Positions 37,358 to 52,400 of a stretch of DNA of 64,000 nt are shown one piece after another. The stretch is from contig CM055909.1 in the NCBI GenBank assembly GCA_029582155.1, positions 47,680,412-47,744,411 on the forward strand. Reading direction: 5' to 3'. Position numbers and translations under genes: made by a program. This stretch comes from Panopea generosa. Taxonomy: Eukaryota; Mollusca; Bivalvia; Adapedonta; Hiatellidae. The notes beneath the pieces are model-generated. The model had not been told where the DNA came from and searched no databases. It saw only the letters and a list, made by a program, of their open reading frames with translations. Every line of letters begins with the position of its first letter. Position 1 is the first letter of the stretch.

Positions 37358-37450
37358 CTAAAATCCGGTTCTGCAATTGTTATTCGGCCATCTTTCATCA
37401 GTCGGAAGTATATCTTCATATGGCGGCATGTACGCCATCTCGTCACGGAC
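37358..37450 (-). CDS. DPEP1: Dipeptidase exon J (terminal)
   Basis: It encodes [20 protein letters not shown] and [10 protein letters not shown], then TAG at 37360-37358. The PYEDILP and CRTGF blocks match the P.EEEPIP and CRTHYG region of DPEP1. The acceptor is TTCTGCAG. Confidence 0.88.
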   Translation of the reverse strand, partial: VRDEMAYMPPYEDILPTDERWPNNNCRTGF

Positions 37451-40400
37451 CTGCAGAACACATTTATTCTATCATCATTCACCAATCTCGGACATATTAG
37501 ACATATTTTTTTTAATGCGGCTTAACGCCTTTTTCAACACTTATCTGGTTAATATACTTGTATATGGCAGTTTTTACAAGTCGTATGATCATTTTATAAG
37601 TAGTACGATCACTCTTCAAGCCGTACGATCATTTTACAAGTGGTACGATCATTTTACACGTAGTACAATCATTTTACAAATGGAACGGTAATTTTACAAG
37701 CAGTACGATCACTCTACAAGTCGTACGATCATTTTACAAGTGGTACAATCATTCTACAAGCCGTACGATCATTTTACAAGTGGAACAGTCACTCTAGAAG
37801 TCGTACGATCATTTTACAAGTGGAACGGTCACTGTACAAGTCGTACGATCATTTTACAAGTCGTACGATTATTGTACAAGTAGTACGATTATTCCACTAG
37901 TGTTATGACTATTTTACAGGAGTGGTACAATATATCTAGCGCAATCGACTAAATGTGGAACGATATTTCTACATCATGTGATATGATAATTCCGCTAAGG
38001 CCCTCCCACGGGATGGGATCCCTGTTCCCTTGATCTCTTAAAGTAATGGACATTGTTCCCCATATCCAAAAAATATTTTCCATAGTTACCTAAAAGTATT
38101 TCCCCCGAACTCGAAAACTAGGTCTTTGATCCCTGGGTCCCTGAAAGTAATGGCTAATGTTCTCCAGATCCCTTAAACTAATTGTTTGCTAGATCACTCC
38201 TATGAGGGCCTCAATGCTACCATGTGCTTTACAATAACTTTACCAGGCATCGTCCGATGAGTCTACCAATCTGATACGATATTTCTACCTCGTGTGGTTA
38301 TAAGTTCTACAAAAATGTGGTAAGATTATTTTACACGTGGTAAAGTGATATTATTGAACATGGTAAGATAATTCTACCATCGATCCGATATTTCAACCGC
38401 ACGTGGTACGATGATTTTACCGCAGCTTAATTAATATTTCTACCGTATGCGGTACGATAATCACACCGTATACGAAACGATAATTTTATCGCACGTAATA
38501 TGATTATTGCACTTTGCATGGAACGATGAAACTATAACACGTGATGATTCTACCGCACATAGTTCGATAATTCAACCACGCGTAATGCGATAATCGTACC
38601 GTGCGCGGTGCTATAATCAGAACGATGTTCGACAATCCTACCGATAATGAAACTGCAGCGATTTCGCTATATACGTTCTTAATGTAGAACACTAGCGTTA
38701 TACATACCTGTTCAGCCTCAGAGAATGCCCGGATGAGATTTCTTCCAGCCAATTTCTCCAGATCATCGTATGTCCAATCTCTGTCAATAAGTTCCGCAAA
38801 AAGGTCGGGGTATTTAGACGTGTCCTCTAATCCTTTAGGCAAACTAGATAAAAATCCATCAGATGATATTCAAAGACATGTGCAAAAAGATCAGTATAGT
38901 GGGCATTCCATTCAAGATTTTATTTCGGTAATAAGACCTATCGATGTACATTAAATACATTTACATTTGGGGAGGGATTGCCTAGATGTTAAATCGAAAT
39001 AGTTCAAGTGATTGGTTATTACTTGTTGCATGATGCCGGGCCCAGTTAGCTCAGTCGGTAACGCGCTTGACTATCAATCCATGTGCCGTGAGTTCGAATC
39101 CCTGCCCCGCCACAGTCTCCGTTATGATTGACTTGCGACATTGCATCTTTCGTTGTCGCTCGTCCTTAAACAGTGATTTTAATTGATGTGGTGTATACGA
39201 GTACTGGTTAACCGTCCAGCACCCAAGGAAGGAGTGGTTAGATTAACTGATCGTCTGTTAGCCCTCGAATGACGACGGCATAATTATAACGCTTAAATAT
39301 TTAAACAAAGAAACTTAGTGCACGAAATCCACCATTTATCAAATAGTGAAATAAAATAAATGAACACAGGTGATAAGTTATCGTTATTGTCATAATATTA
39401 TCATATATCATTATAATTATCATTATTCTTATTCTTATTCTTATTATCATTATAACTATAATTATAATTATCATAATCATTATCATTGTCATTATCAGTG
39501 TCATTGTCATTATCATTATCATTATCATTGTCATTGTCATTGTCATTGGCATTGTCATTGTCTTTACTAAAGAATACAATAACAATCAATCACAGTGTAT
39601 TATTGAATATTTATCTGGTTAAGAACAAGAACTGTGAAATATTAATACACTCTTAAGCAATGAGTACATTAATCACAGTGGCATATCACGTTACGAATTA
39701 CAGTAGTTGTTACTTCAATGGCTCGAATACGGCTGGAACACCACATACGTATAACTCGAAGTTCTTATCAGGCCCTGGCTGTATTCCTGTTTCGATGTAT
39801 CAACATGTACATGTATGGTATAATGTTGATAAATACTTTACTTGAACAACCCTTAACTCGAATTATTTTGTCCAGTTCCGTCGGGTTCGAGCTATCGAAG
39901 TTTTTCTCTAGTTGATGTGGATTTCGAGCTTCCATCACGGAAAACAAGTTTTAAAATGATTCACTGAGTTTGCAGTTGTTTTTGAAGTGATACAGTATAA
40001 AGGGAAAGTATTTCAAATATCATAACTTCATATTTAGAAATAATACATACGATGGGATGCCGTCGTAATCGGCCCCTATGCCGACATAGTCCACTCCAAT
40101 ATAATTCTTAATATAATCTATGTGGTCTGAAAACCAAAAATAGCACATGTGCACGTTATAGATATATTTCAAAATAAAATCACGTGACAAAATTCATTTA
40201 TTAAGAAATCTGTAACTGAAAAGTAAAATTTGTGAAACTTGGAAAGTGTGCGGCGGGGTGTGTGTACCCAACTCCAGGGGGCAAGAAGTAGTAAAAAGTG
40301 ACCCCGTTTTATGGACATTTTCATTTGAGTCTAGGATAGAATTTTAATGTTAAATAGAATGTTACGGTCCTCGACTGTTAGAAATAGAGATAATAAGGCT

Positions 40401-43400
40401 AAACGTTATAATGTAGGTCTATGGCATAGCTGACCACAGCGAAGTGCCCGTTATACTACTAAGGGAAACAACTCGTGTAGTACATATACTTATTTTTTTA
40501 TACGCAGTTACTCATGCCTAATTCGCATTTGGCGGGCGATGGGTCTACAGAGCCCGTATCCTGCCCGTATGTCCCTTTCCGTGCCACTTCCGTGCGAAGG
40601 CAGGAAGCCACCGTGAGATTTTCATACGGAGATTGTATTCTCCTGGGACAATTGCACGGCCCTCGCACAGCTATCGCAATGTTGCCGCACGGGCTCCGTA
40701 CGATTTCCGTTCGGAGACTGCACGGCAACTGCACTGAAATTTTACGATTTCCGTACAATCTCCGCGCAGCCTCTGTACAGCTTTGTCCCGGCCTGCCCCG
40801 AGGGCCCGTACTAGAAATCGCACGATGCTTGTACACAATGTGAACACATACGCCGTAGCCAGTAGCCACCTACGATGTCTCAAAAATCGTACGGAAAGTA
40901 GTAGACCCATTTATCGCACGACGCCCGGGGCAAATATGAACCAGGCATCAGTCTGCATACTTCATACATGTGCTGCATGAGTATGCATTTCCATTCACTA
41001 AATGCTGAGACTTCACATAATAAAGACTGTTATACTGATCTTTCATCTCAATGCCGAACTGTATTCTATTTTGATATTGTTTTAATATAACAATAAGATA
41101 TAAGAAATTCTAGATGCTGTTTGCCCGTTATGCTACTAAGGGAAACAACTCGTGTAGTATATAGTTCTTTTTTCATACACAGTTGTTTTTGTTGTATGAA
41201 GTTTAGCGTCGATGATTATTTAAACAGCAGCACACGACACGCGAAACGCGATTGCAGCATTTTTTATATCGCGACGGTGTCTTCTATCACGCCGCAGACA
41301 CATGTAATGAAACCCGACCCAGTCCCATTATACTGTCACACTGGAGTATCACGCCGCAGACACATGGTCTGAAACCCGACCCAATGGAGTATCACGCCGC
41401 AGACACATGGTATGATACCCCGCCCAGTCAAATTATACTGTCATACTGAAGTGTCACGCCGCAGACACATGGTATGATACCCGACCCAGTCACATTATAC
41501 TGTCACACTGGAGTGTCACGCTGCAGACACATGGTATGATACCCGACCCAATCACATTATACTGTCACACTGGAGTATCAAGCCGCAGACACATGTTATG
41601 ATACCCGACCCAGTCACATTATACTGTCACACTGGAGTATCAAGCCGCAGACACATGTTATGATACCCGACCCAGTCACATTATACTGTCACACTGGAGT
41701 ATCACGCCGCAGACACATGTTATGATACCCGACCCAGTCACATTATACTGCCACACTGGAGTATCACGCTGCAGACACATGTTATGATACCCGACCCAGT
41801 CACATTATACTGTCACACTGGAGTATCAAGCCGCAGACACATGGTATGATACCCGACCCAGTCACATTATATTGTCACACTGGAGTATCAAGCCGCAGAC
41901 ACATGGTATGATACCCGACCCAGTCACATTATACTGTCACACTGGAGTATCAAGCCGCAGACACATGGTATGATACCCGACCCAGTGACATTATATTGTC
42001 ACACTGGAGTATCAAGCCGCAGACATATGGTCTGATACCCGACCCAGTCACATTAAACTGCCACGTTGGAGTATCACGCCGTAGACGCATGGTATGGCAC
42101 CCGACCGAGTCACATTATACTGTCACACTGGAGTATCACGCCGCAGACGCATGGTACGATACCCGACCCAGTCACATTATACTGCCACACTGGAGAATCA
42201 CGCCGCAGACACATGTTATGATACCCGACCCAGACACATTATCCTGTCACACTGGAGAATCACGCCGCAGACACATGTTATGATACCCGACCCAGTCACA
42301 ATATAATGCCACACTGGAGTATCACGCCGCAGACACATGGTATGAAACCCGACCCAGTCACATTATCCTGTCACACTGGAGAATCACGCCGCTGACACAT
42401 GTTATGATACCCGACTCAGTCACAATATAATGCCACACTGAAGTATCACGCCGCAGACACATGGTATGAAACCCGACCCAGTCACATTATCCTGTCACAC
42501 TGGAGTATCACGCCGCAGACGCATGGTCCGATACCCGACCCAGTCACATTATACTGCCACACTTGAGTATCACGCCGCAGACGCATGGAATGGCACCCGG
42601 CCCAGTCACATTATACTATCACACTGGAATATCACGCCGCAAACGCATGGTATGATATCCCACCAAGTCAAATTATACTGCCACACTGGAGAATCACGCC
42701 GCAGACACATGGTATGATACCCGACCCAGTCACATTATACTGTCACACTGGAGTATCACGCCGCAGACACATGGTATGATACCCGACCCAGTCACATTAT
42801 ACTGCCACACTGGAGTATCGCGCCGCAGACACATGGTATGATACCCAACCCAGACACATTATACTGTCACCAGGCCGACCAGACCTAGAACACTTCCACA
42901 CAGGGGTTTCAAGCTGCAGATACATGTTATGATACCCGACCAAGTCACATTATACTGCCACACTGGAATATCACGCCGCAGACACATGATATGATACCCC
43001 CGCAGGCACATGGTATGATACCCGACCCAGTTACATTATACTGGCACACTGAAGTATCACGCCGAAGACACATGGTATGATACCCCCGCAGGCACATGGT
43101 ATGATACCCCACCCAGTCACATGATACTGTCACACTGGAGTATCATGCCACAGACACATGGTATGATACGCGACCCAGTCACATTATACTGTCACACTTG
43201 AGTATCACGCCGCAGGCACATGGTATGATACCCCTCCCAGTCATTATTATACTGCCACACTGGAGTATTATGCCGCAGACACATGATATGATACCCCCGC
43301 AGGCACATGGTATGATACCCGACCCAGTCACATTATACTGGCACACTGAAGTATCACGCCGAAGAAACATGGTATGATACCCCCGCAGGCACATGGTATG

Positions 43401-46400
43401 ATACCCCACCCAGTCACACTATACTGTCACACTGGAATATCTCGCCGCAGACACATGGTATGATACCCGACCCAGTCACATTATACTGTCACACTGGAGT
43501 ATCACGCCGCAGACGCATGGTACGATACCCGACCCAGTCACATTATACTGCCACACTGGAGAATCACGCCGCAGGCACATGGTATGATACCCGACCCAGT
43601 CACATTATACTGCCACACTGGAGTATCACGCCGCAGACACATGGTATGATACCCGACCCAGTCACATTATACTGTCACACTGGAGTATCACGCCGCAGAC
43701 ACATGGTATGATACCCGACCCAGTCACATTATACAGTCACACTGGAGTATCACGCCGCAGACACATGGTATGATACCCGACCCAGTCACATTATACTGTC
43801 ACACTGGAGTATCACGCCGCAGGCACATGGTATGATACCCGACACAGTCACATTATACAGTCACACTGGAGTATCACGCCGCAGACACATGGTATGATAC
43901 CCGACCCAGTCACATTATACAGTCACACTGGAGTATCACGCCGCAGACACATGGTATGATACCCGACCCAGTCACATTATACAGTCACACTGGAGTATCA
44001 CGCCGCAGACACATGGTATGATACCCGACCCAGTCACATTATACAGTCACACTGGAGTATCACGCCGCAGACACATGGTATGATACCCCACCCAGTCACA
44101 TTATACTGACCCCGGGCTGATCAGACCAAGAACTATCCTCTAAATGCTAGTCTGTAGAATGAACCCAGTTCTCCCGATTCGGTTCGTTCAGTAGCAATTG
44201 TTAAGAGCACGCTGATTGCTCAGTTGCTTCAGGGAAAATTTGAATGACGTCATAATTTAGTAAGCGTTCAATTGCTGTGAATTTTGGGACAGGCATAGAA
44301 TTCCCTGCTTTTTCCATTGGTGGTTAATAGACCTAGTCTGTAGAACGAACCCAGCTCTCCCGATTGATTGGGGAGATATCAGGCTCTGTGATAAACTAGT
44401 AATTGACCTGATTCGGGAGATATCGGGCTCTGGGATAAACTAGTAATTGACCTGATTCGGGAGATATCGGGCTCTGTGATAAACTAGTAATTGACCTGAT
44501 TCGGGAGATATCGGGCTCTGTGATAAACTAGTAATTGACCTGATTCGGGAGATATCGGGCTCTGTGATAAACTATTAATTGACCTGATTCGGGAGATATC
44601 GGGCTCTGGGATAAACTATTAATTGACCTGATTCGGGAGATATCGGGCTCTGGGATAAACTATTAATTGAACTGATTCGAAAGATATCGGGCTCTGGGAT
44701 AAACTATTAATTGACCTGATTTGAGAGATATCGGGTTCTGGGATAAACTATTAATTGAACTGATTCGAGAGATATCGGGCTCTGGGATAAACTATTAATT
44801 GACCTGATTCGAGAGATATCGGGTTCTGTGATAAACTATTAATTGACCTGATTCGGGAGATATCGGGCTCTGGGATAAACTATTAATTGAACTGATTCGA
44901 GAGATATCGGGCTCTGGGATAAACTATTAATTGACCTGATTTGAGAGATATCGGGTTCTGGGATAAACTATTAATTGAACTGATTCGAGAGATATCGGGC
45001 TCTGGGATAAACTATTAATTGACCTGATTCGAGAGATATCGGGTTCTGTGATAAACTATTAATTGACCTGATTCGGGAGATATCGGGCTCTGGGATAAAC
45101 TATTAATTGAACTGATTCGAGAGATATCGGGCTCTGGGATAAACTATTAATTGACCTGATTCGGGAGATATCGGGCTCTGGGATAAACTATTAATTGACC
45201 TGATTCGGGAGATATCGGGCTCTGGGATAAACTATTAATTGAACTGATTCGAGAGATATCGGGCTCTGGGATAAACTATTAATTGACCTGATTTGAGAGA
45301 TATCGGGTTCTGGGATAAACTATTAATTGAACTGATTCGAGAGATATCGGGCTCTGGGATAAACTATTAATTGACCTGATTCGAGAGATATCGGGTTCTG
45401 TGATAAACTATTAATTGAACTGATTCGAGAGATATCGGGCTCTGGGATAAACTATTAATTGACCTGATTTGAGAGATATCGGGTTCTGGGATAAACTATT
45501 AATTGACCTGATTCGGGAGATACCGGGCTCTGGGATAAACTATTAATTGACCTGATTCGAGAGATATCGGGCTCTGGGATAAACTATTAATTGAACTGAT
45601 TCGAGAGATATCGGGCTCTAGGATAAACTATTAATTAACCTGATTTGAGAGATATCGGGTTCTGGGATAAACTATTAATTGAACTGATTCGAGAGATATC
45701 GGGCTCTGGGATAAACTATTAATTGACCTGATTCGAGAGATATCGGGTTCTGTGATAAACTATTAATTGAACTGATTCGAGAGATATCGGGCTCTGGGAT
45801 AAACTATTAATTGACCTGATTTGAGAGATATCGGGTTCTGGGATAAACTATTAATTGACCTGATTCGGGAGATATCGGGCTCTGGGATAAACTATTAATT
45901 GAACTGATTCGAGAGATATCGGGCTCTGGGATAAACTATTAATTGACCTGATTCGGGAGATATCGGGCTCTGGGATAAACTATTAATTGACCTGATTTGA
46001 GAGATATCGGGTTCTGGGATAAACTATTAATTGAACTGATTCGAGAGATATCGGGCTCTGGGATAAACTATTAATTGACCTGATTTGAGAGATATCGGGT
46101 TCTGGGATAAACTATTAATTGACCTGATTTGAGAGATATCGGGTTCTGGGATAGACTAAATGCTGAGCGTCAAGCGAGGAATCTTCTAGCATCATTTTTC
46201 AAATATTTGGTATAACCCGGTCTGGATTCGATCCCACGACTTTTCACATGCAAGGCGGACGCTCTATGACTAGACCACAGTTTGAATAATTAAATAAATA
46301 AATAAATAAACCTTAATTTCGACTCACCTGCGACTTGTTTGAGAGTGGGAACAGTCTGGTTTGATGGATAACAGTTGACATACTTGTCATAGAAGTTCAC

Positions 46401-49400
46401 CATCACCACGCCGCCATTGTGCTTCTAAATGTTGGTAAAGTTAAAATAATATTTTATTCTTATTTTTTTTTATATTTTTGAATGGAATTCAACGCCAATT
46501 TCGCCACATTTCAGGCTATATGTGGCGTATCCACTTTTATTGATAAAGGATGACCTCAGAATGAACTTTAGTAGAATCACCGTCCCTCCGCAAGTATCTG
46601 GTAAACTTTCTCACATAAGGTTTTTGGAGCGACCGAACCTGCGACCTTAGCGGTGAGAGGTAAATGATCTTGAGACGGCGTCTTGGACCACTGGAACACA
46701 GAGGACCCATTAAACTAATATATTTAGTCAAAGTACGAGCTGTGTTACTCAATGTTATCGCATTCTATATAGTTAACGGTGTAAGTCGTTTTGAGAATAG
46801 CAGTTTATAAAGTGTATCAATTCGTGCGGTTCCGGGTAAGAATAGAATCACTGTCTATCTCTGTAGAGGGGTAGGAATCCTCCGAATTGGTATCATGTTC
46901 ATTTTATCATTTGTTTTCATGTTCACTATTGTGGTTAAATTACACACCACTGTATGGCTCCAGGGAGCCATATGAGTGATGGCAAGAATGGCCCGGATCA
47001 CGGTGGCTTATGTATGTCGTAACACTGCAATAATTTGAGTAATACGATAGAATTTGCTGAAACTCTGCAGTTCTGCAGGTATAAGGTTCTAGGTTCAATC
47101 TGCCTATTCATTTGATGATGTGATTTGTTAAATCTGTATGTTAATTGTTTTGTTTGTACCTGTAGAGTGAATCTGGAATTTTTCTTCATGTTGGCAACAA
47201 ATAACCTAAAATGTGTTGGTACGCCGTGAAACCCCATTCATTTATTCATTCAAAAAGTGTATTTTAATGTTATTATGATGTATGGCCAGTTTTAGGGAAA
47301 CATGATAATATTGAAAATGGCGTTAAACCCCAGTCTAAAAAAAGATCGTCTAGTATAATTAAATAATGGTCAAATGTTTGACGCTCATGCAACTGAATGA
47401 AATATCAAATACATAGATTCTAACAAATCTCGAATTTAAACACAAACACCCACCGTCATATTGAGCACGTCATCCTGGACGTTTCTATAGTGATTGCATA
47501 ACGTGAATGCTGAAGAATGACTGTAGATGACTGGCGCTCGAGCAATAGTCAGGGAGTCAACCATAGTCGCCTTTGCAACGTGTGACAGGTCCACCAGCAT
47601 TCCCAGTCTGTTCATTTCCAATATCACTTTCTGTAGAAAAAAAAGGATTACCAGTATGGCAATAATAAATATAAAATGTAGCCAGATCTATACCAACATG
47701 CACACATTCACACACTCGTTCACACACACGCATACTGCATATATAATAAACATAATAAGACATGTATGAAGTAAATGAATATTTTAAAGGTTTGTGGTTT
47801 CTTTTAAAGGTTTGTGGTTTCTTTTAAACGGTGTTGTTTGTTTATTTAAGAAGTGGATCGGTAGAAAGTTGACATGCTTTTTTAATATGAACTATCAGAA
47901 AATTCACCTTAAACACCAACCTATTGATTCAGTTGTTTGTTCATACAGACTCGAAAAACAATTATTATTATTTTGACTGACGGTACAACTAAAAAATCTT
48001 TATTGTTATTTATACTTTTATTATCGTTACCGTTGTTGTTGTTGTTGTTGTTGTTATCGATATTATTAATACGGAATTCTTTTTTTAAATATTTACTTTT
48101 TACGTCGTTTGTGTCACAAATTTACATCTTCTACTGATATTATAGATGTTCCGTAGCTTCTGATATCTCACAGCTGACGTCGTATGTTCGAATTAAGGTC
48201 GATGCAACGATTTTATTTGAGTAAATTTGCAAGTCACTTGAGGAAGGACGGTGGTTTTACTCAGATTCATGGGTGTGTGCAATCGGTTTGTCATCAACCA
48301 ATACAACTGACTACCATATACATAACCCGTAATGTGCCGGAAACTAGATGTTAGCCCCGTCTTCTACCCATTCCAATGTAAAATAACATTCAACTGAACT
48401 CGGCATCTCGGCAGAACATTAGTTAGAAATATATAAAATTTAGCATTCTGATATGGTTATCCGTTCATGTGGTTCATTTGCCCTCCCCCTGTACCTTGCC
48501 GAACTCCGTGAGACCGTTGTGTTTGTCACCGTCACTTGTTACATTATAATCGGCAGTATCTGCTATCCAATTGTCTGCCCTGAAATTATACACATACTAC
48601 TGGCATAAATCGAACTTCAACTGACATATATTTAAATACATTTTGAATGCTTCGTACCTTAATTTGCATATTTGCAGTCTTTGTATATTCCATTGTGTAT
48701 ATCTTTCTTATAAAATGCGATAAACGATTTAAAGATGGATCAAAATGGATAAAAATCATCTTATTATCAATTATAAAATAAACCGAATAGTTTAGTATGT
48801 CAAATTCACCAAAACGTGACAAAACCAATTTGTAAATTGGAGTGGTAAAATTGAAACGAAATCCCCATTTTTAGAAAAGATAAGCACTTGAATACTGTTT
48901 GTTGACATTCGCATCGTCATTCGGACTCTTTCTAAGAGAAAACAAGTTTTACTACGTAAATCTGTATAACGGATCAAATTGAAATCACGCGACTCATTTA
49001 ATACATCACAAAATATGTTGCCATTTTAGCGGGAAATCTATTTTAGTCTAACATAGGCGTGTAACCCATGTTAGGGTAGCCCTTTTTAATATATTATTTT
49101 GGCATGTTTAGATAAATATCTTTTTGGCAATACGGGGTCAGTGAGTATACACAAGCATGGTATTTGGAAACAAAATGTTTTAGCCAATTTTAAAATTTTG
49201 AAAAATCCTGATATAATCTCTTTAATGCATTTGTAGACTTTTAAAAAAAATAGGGGTGTCCTTGCACTTTCTTTAAAATAACCAAGCTGGTCAACCCACC
49301 AGTACTTGTGCATTTTTATGAGCAGACTCATTCCTGCTATGAAAAATGTTATTTTAAAAATGTTACTATTAATTCTAGACCTTATTTGATATAGAACATA

Positions 49401-52400
49401 GAGCCACAATTCAACTGTGCTGTGAGACACTTTAGCTGTTTAGCGCACGCCTGCTTACCATGGTGTATTGCAGCTGTGGGTAACGGTCATGTAACGGACG
49501 CCGAGATCGTAAAACATACGGAGAGTACCGAGGCTACTGTCGATAGAATGACCGCCTTCCAGTCCCACCAGACTACCAATCTTTCCAGCGTGAAACGCGT
49601 CAAGTATACCTAGTAATGAAAAAACGGACACAACTGTCAAGACAATACTCTGGGATTCTAATAAGTGTAAAACTGTCATTGTTAGATAGAACCTTCATTT
49701 TTGAGTTTTTCTCTTACTTTCGCGGAATTTGTCTCAAGCACGATTCAATCCCGGATAATTTTATATTGATTTTAAAAGGATTGATTAAATGTTTGACTGA
49801 TTGATTGATTGAATATTTATCTTCATTTTTATGCCATCGGGGACTAACAGACGATCAGTTAACCTAACCACCGTTTCCTGTGATCAGTATTCGAGCACAC
49901 CGCATCTCCGGAAGTAACTGATACTTTTCTCACTTGAATCAGCGGTTAGAGACGAATGGTAATGATACGTAAGTTCGTAAATCAATCATCACGGAGACTG
50001 TGGCCGGGCCTGGATTCGAACTCAGGACCCCTGGATTAATAGTCAGAAACGTTACCGATTGTGTTAATCGGGAACGGCAATTTCCAAAGGAGCAACGTCT
50101 TGCGGTAAGCCGAAATCGTGTTATAAAAGTGTCAATAGTAATTTTTGCAAACTGCGTCTGGTTATAAAACTTAATTGTAGCGTGCGAAAATGGGGATTAA
50201 TTTACAAACTGTACAAACTTTTCAAATGATCAAAGTACGTTTCTTGGTATCTTCTCTAGATATATCTTTCCAAGTACTGTGTATATTTCTTCTACGTTCT
50301 CCTATCCAGAGAAGTTGGTTCGGTTCTTGTACTTCCTTTGCCGGATTCCGCAGCTTTAAACCCGAAAATACCATATAAAAGCCGCAAAATGCCCTGGGCC
50401 GGTTTGATATAATTCACTACATTATTCAAATCAGAGAACCCTTTTTCAAAATTTCACAGTAACCAATGCATAGTTTTGTTACCAGTTTGCAAAATATTAG
50501 ATTATTGTTAATACATTTAATTGCCAAAAAAAAAAAAATAATTACAAAAATTGTTTGCAATAAATTATGCAGTTTCAAAAAAAAGTTTAAAAAAGTTTAA
50601 CTTCAGCTTCCAAAAATGTGAAATTCAAGGTAGATGCATTAGATACACATTGATCTGTGTTAATTCACCGTCAGCAGATAGCATAGTGGAGCTTGTACTC
50701 TAACAAATAGTTACTACGTTGACAGTAAAACGAACCCGAGAACACTGGCCTTGCATGTCGCGCGAAATTGTCCCATTCGTAATACCCAGTCCGTCATGAG
50801 CGGTGAAATTCCGACCAGTTCTACGATGTGATGTAAGTTCTACTTACTTTTAAAAAAATCGTAGATTTCAGACAACAATTAGTACTTATAGTAACATTGT
50901 GCAATATATAGTCATATACATAGTTGGGATCAACTGCGAAATTAGTTTCGAAAATTTTAAGAAATGCTCTTAAATTGCAAAATTAAACACTTATTTCATT
51001 GTTTTTATTGATAACTGTTGTTGGTTGTTGTTTTTGCTGCTGTTGTTGTTGTTGATGATGTTGATGATGATGTTGTTGTTGTTGTTGTTGATGTCGTTAA
51101 TGTTGCACATATACTATTTTGTTATAACGTGTCATGTTAAAGTAACTGCTATTTTAATATCTGAATGGTATTCCAGTAAGGACGACGAACCACCCAAAAT
51201 ATCCCTGTATAATGCAATAAATTTACTCATTATTTCTTTGCAAAATTTCATGTTTTTTTATTTTAATTTTAATTCATTCTTTTATTAAATGTATTTTTTG
51301 TTTTTTCAATTTGACATTTTTCGCTTAATAAAATATCAATAAAGTGAACATAAACAGCAAAAATATGCAATTTTACTCGATTTTAAGCCATTTTAGGTAA
51401 AATATCATGGTTTTTTTAACAGTGAAGGCATTCTTGCCAAAAGGCAATATTTACACATATTACTAATAGTGTAACAGACAATTATCAGAACAAATATCTT
51501 TATGTTGCAAGAATGCCTTCTTAATAAAATAAAACTATTTAAATGTCAAAAATAGGACAAAATTTGAGGAAATAAGCATTTTCCTTAATTCTAACTGTTT
51601 TGAGGGTTATTCTACAAATAAAATAACATGAAATTAAAAGATAAATATACATATTTTAAAAGAATAATGTATATTTAATACAAATACACATAACTTTGCT
51701 TAAAAAATACGTATTTAAAAGAATTGCATTTTACATGGCCAATATTGGGGCTTCGAGAACCTATACCATGTATTGTACCATATAAATGGATGCAATATGA
51801 TGATAACTACCTTGTGCCGTTGTAACAAACTGGAACGTGTCCGGATAGCGGGTCACGAACTTTTTGATGACGTCTAATTGGTCCAGAGACTGACGGACGG
51901 CATCTTTATATTGTGTTTTACATGATACATAACACGCCCAAAACTGGAACACAAAGCACATGTAATCATGAATCGTATATGACAATCGTAGGTAATCGGT
52001 AAATTCCGCCATCCTTAAATAGGAATCTATATAACCCGAGTACAAATGCAAGTATTATCTAAGGGATTGGACATATTAAAAGTGAGTGAATGAGTTAGTG
52101 AGTGAGTAAGTAAGAAAATTAATATATTCATAGCTTTCTCTTTCTCAGTCTAGGAATAGCTGAGCATTACGTACATGTGTTCATAGTCTTCCAGTCTTCC
52201 TTAGTTTAAGAAAAGCGTTCCTTCACTTAGTTAAGGAATAGATTAGCATTACATACCTGTGCTCCTAGATTTATCTTAGTCGGTTTAGGAATAGTTGAGC
52301 ATTACATACCTGTGCTCCTAGTGTTCGCTTCCTCAGTTAAGGAATAGTTGAGCATAACTTACCTGTGCGCCTAGATTTAGCTTATTCGATTTAGGAAAGT

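Noticed and set aside
39301-39589. Frames of Asp/Asn, Met/Thr or His/Tyr runs
   Set aside because: Hexamer microsatellite read in different frames.
40498-40910. Overlapping 79-123 residue frames on both strands
   Set aside because: A GC-rich stretch naturally lacks stops; there is no recognisable domain, and it lies in an intron of the dipeptidase gene.
41121-43711. Several frames of 60-95 residues with the phrase [10 protein letters not shown]
   Set aside because: They are readings of the 62-bp minisatellite, whose period is not a multiple of three, so no frame persists.
44365-46155. CRISPR-like array
   Set aside because: The whole 44-bp unit repeats with no unique spacers, and the window is eukaryotic with introns.
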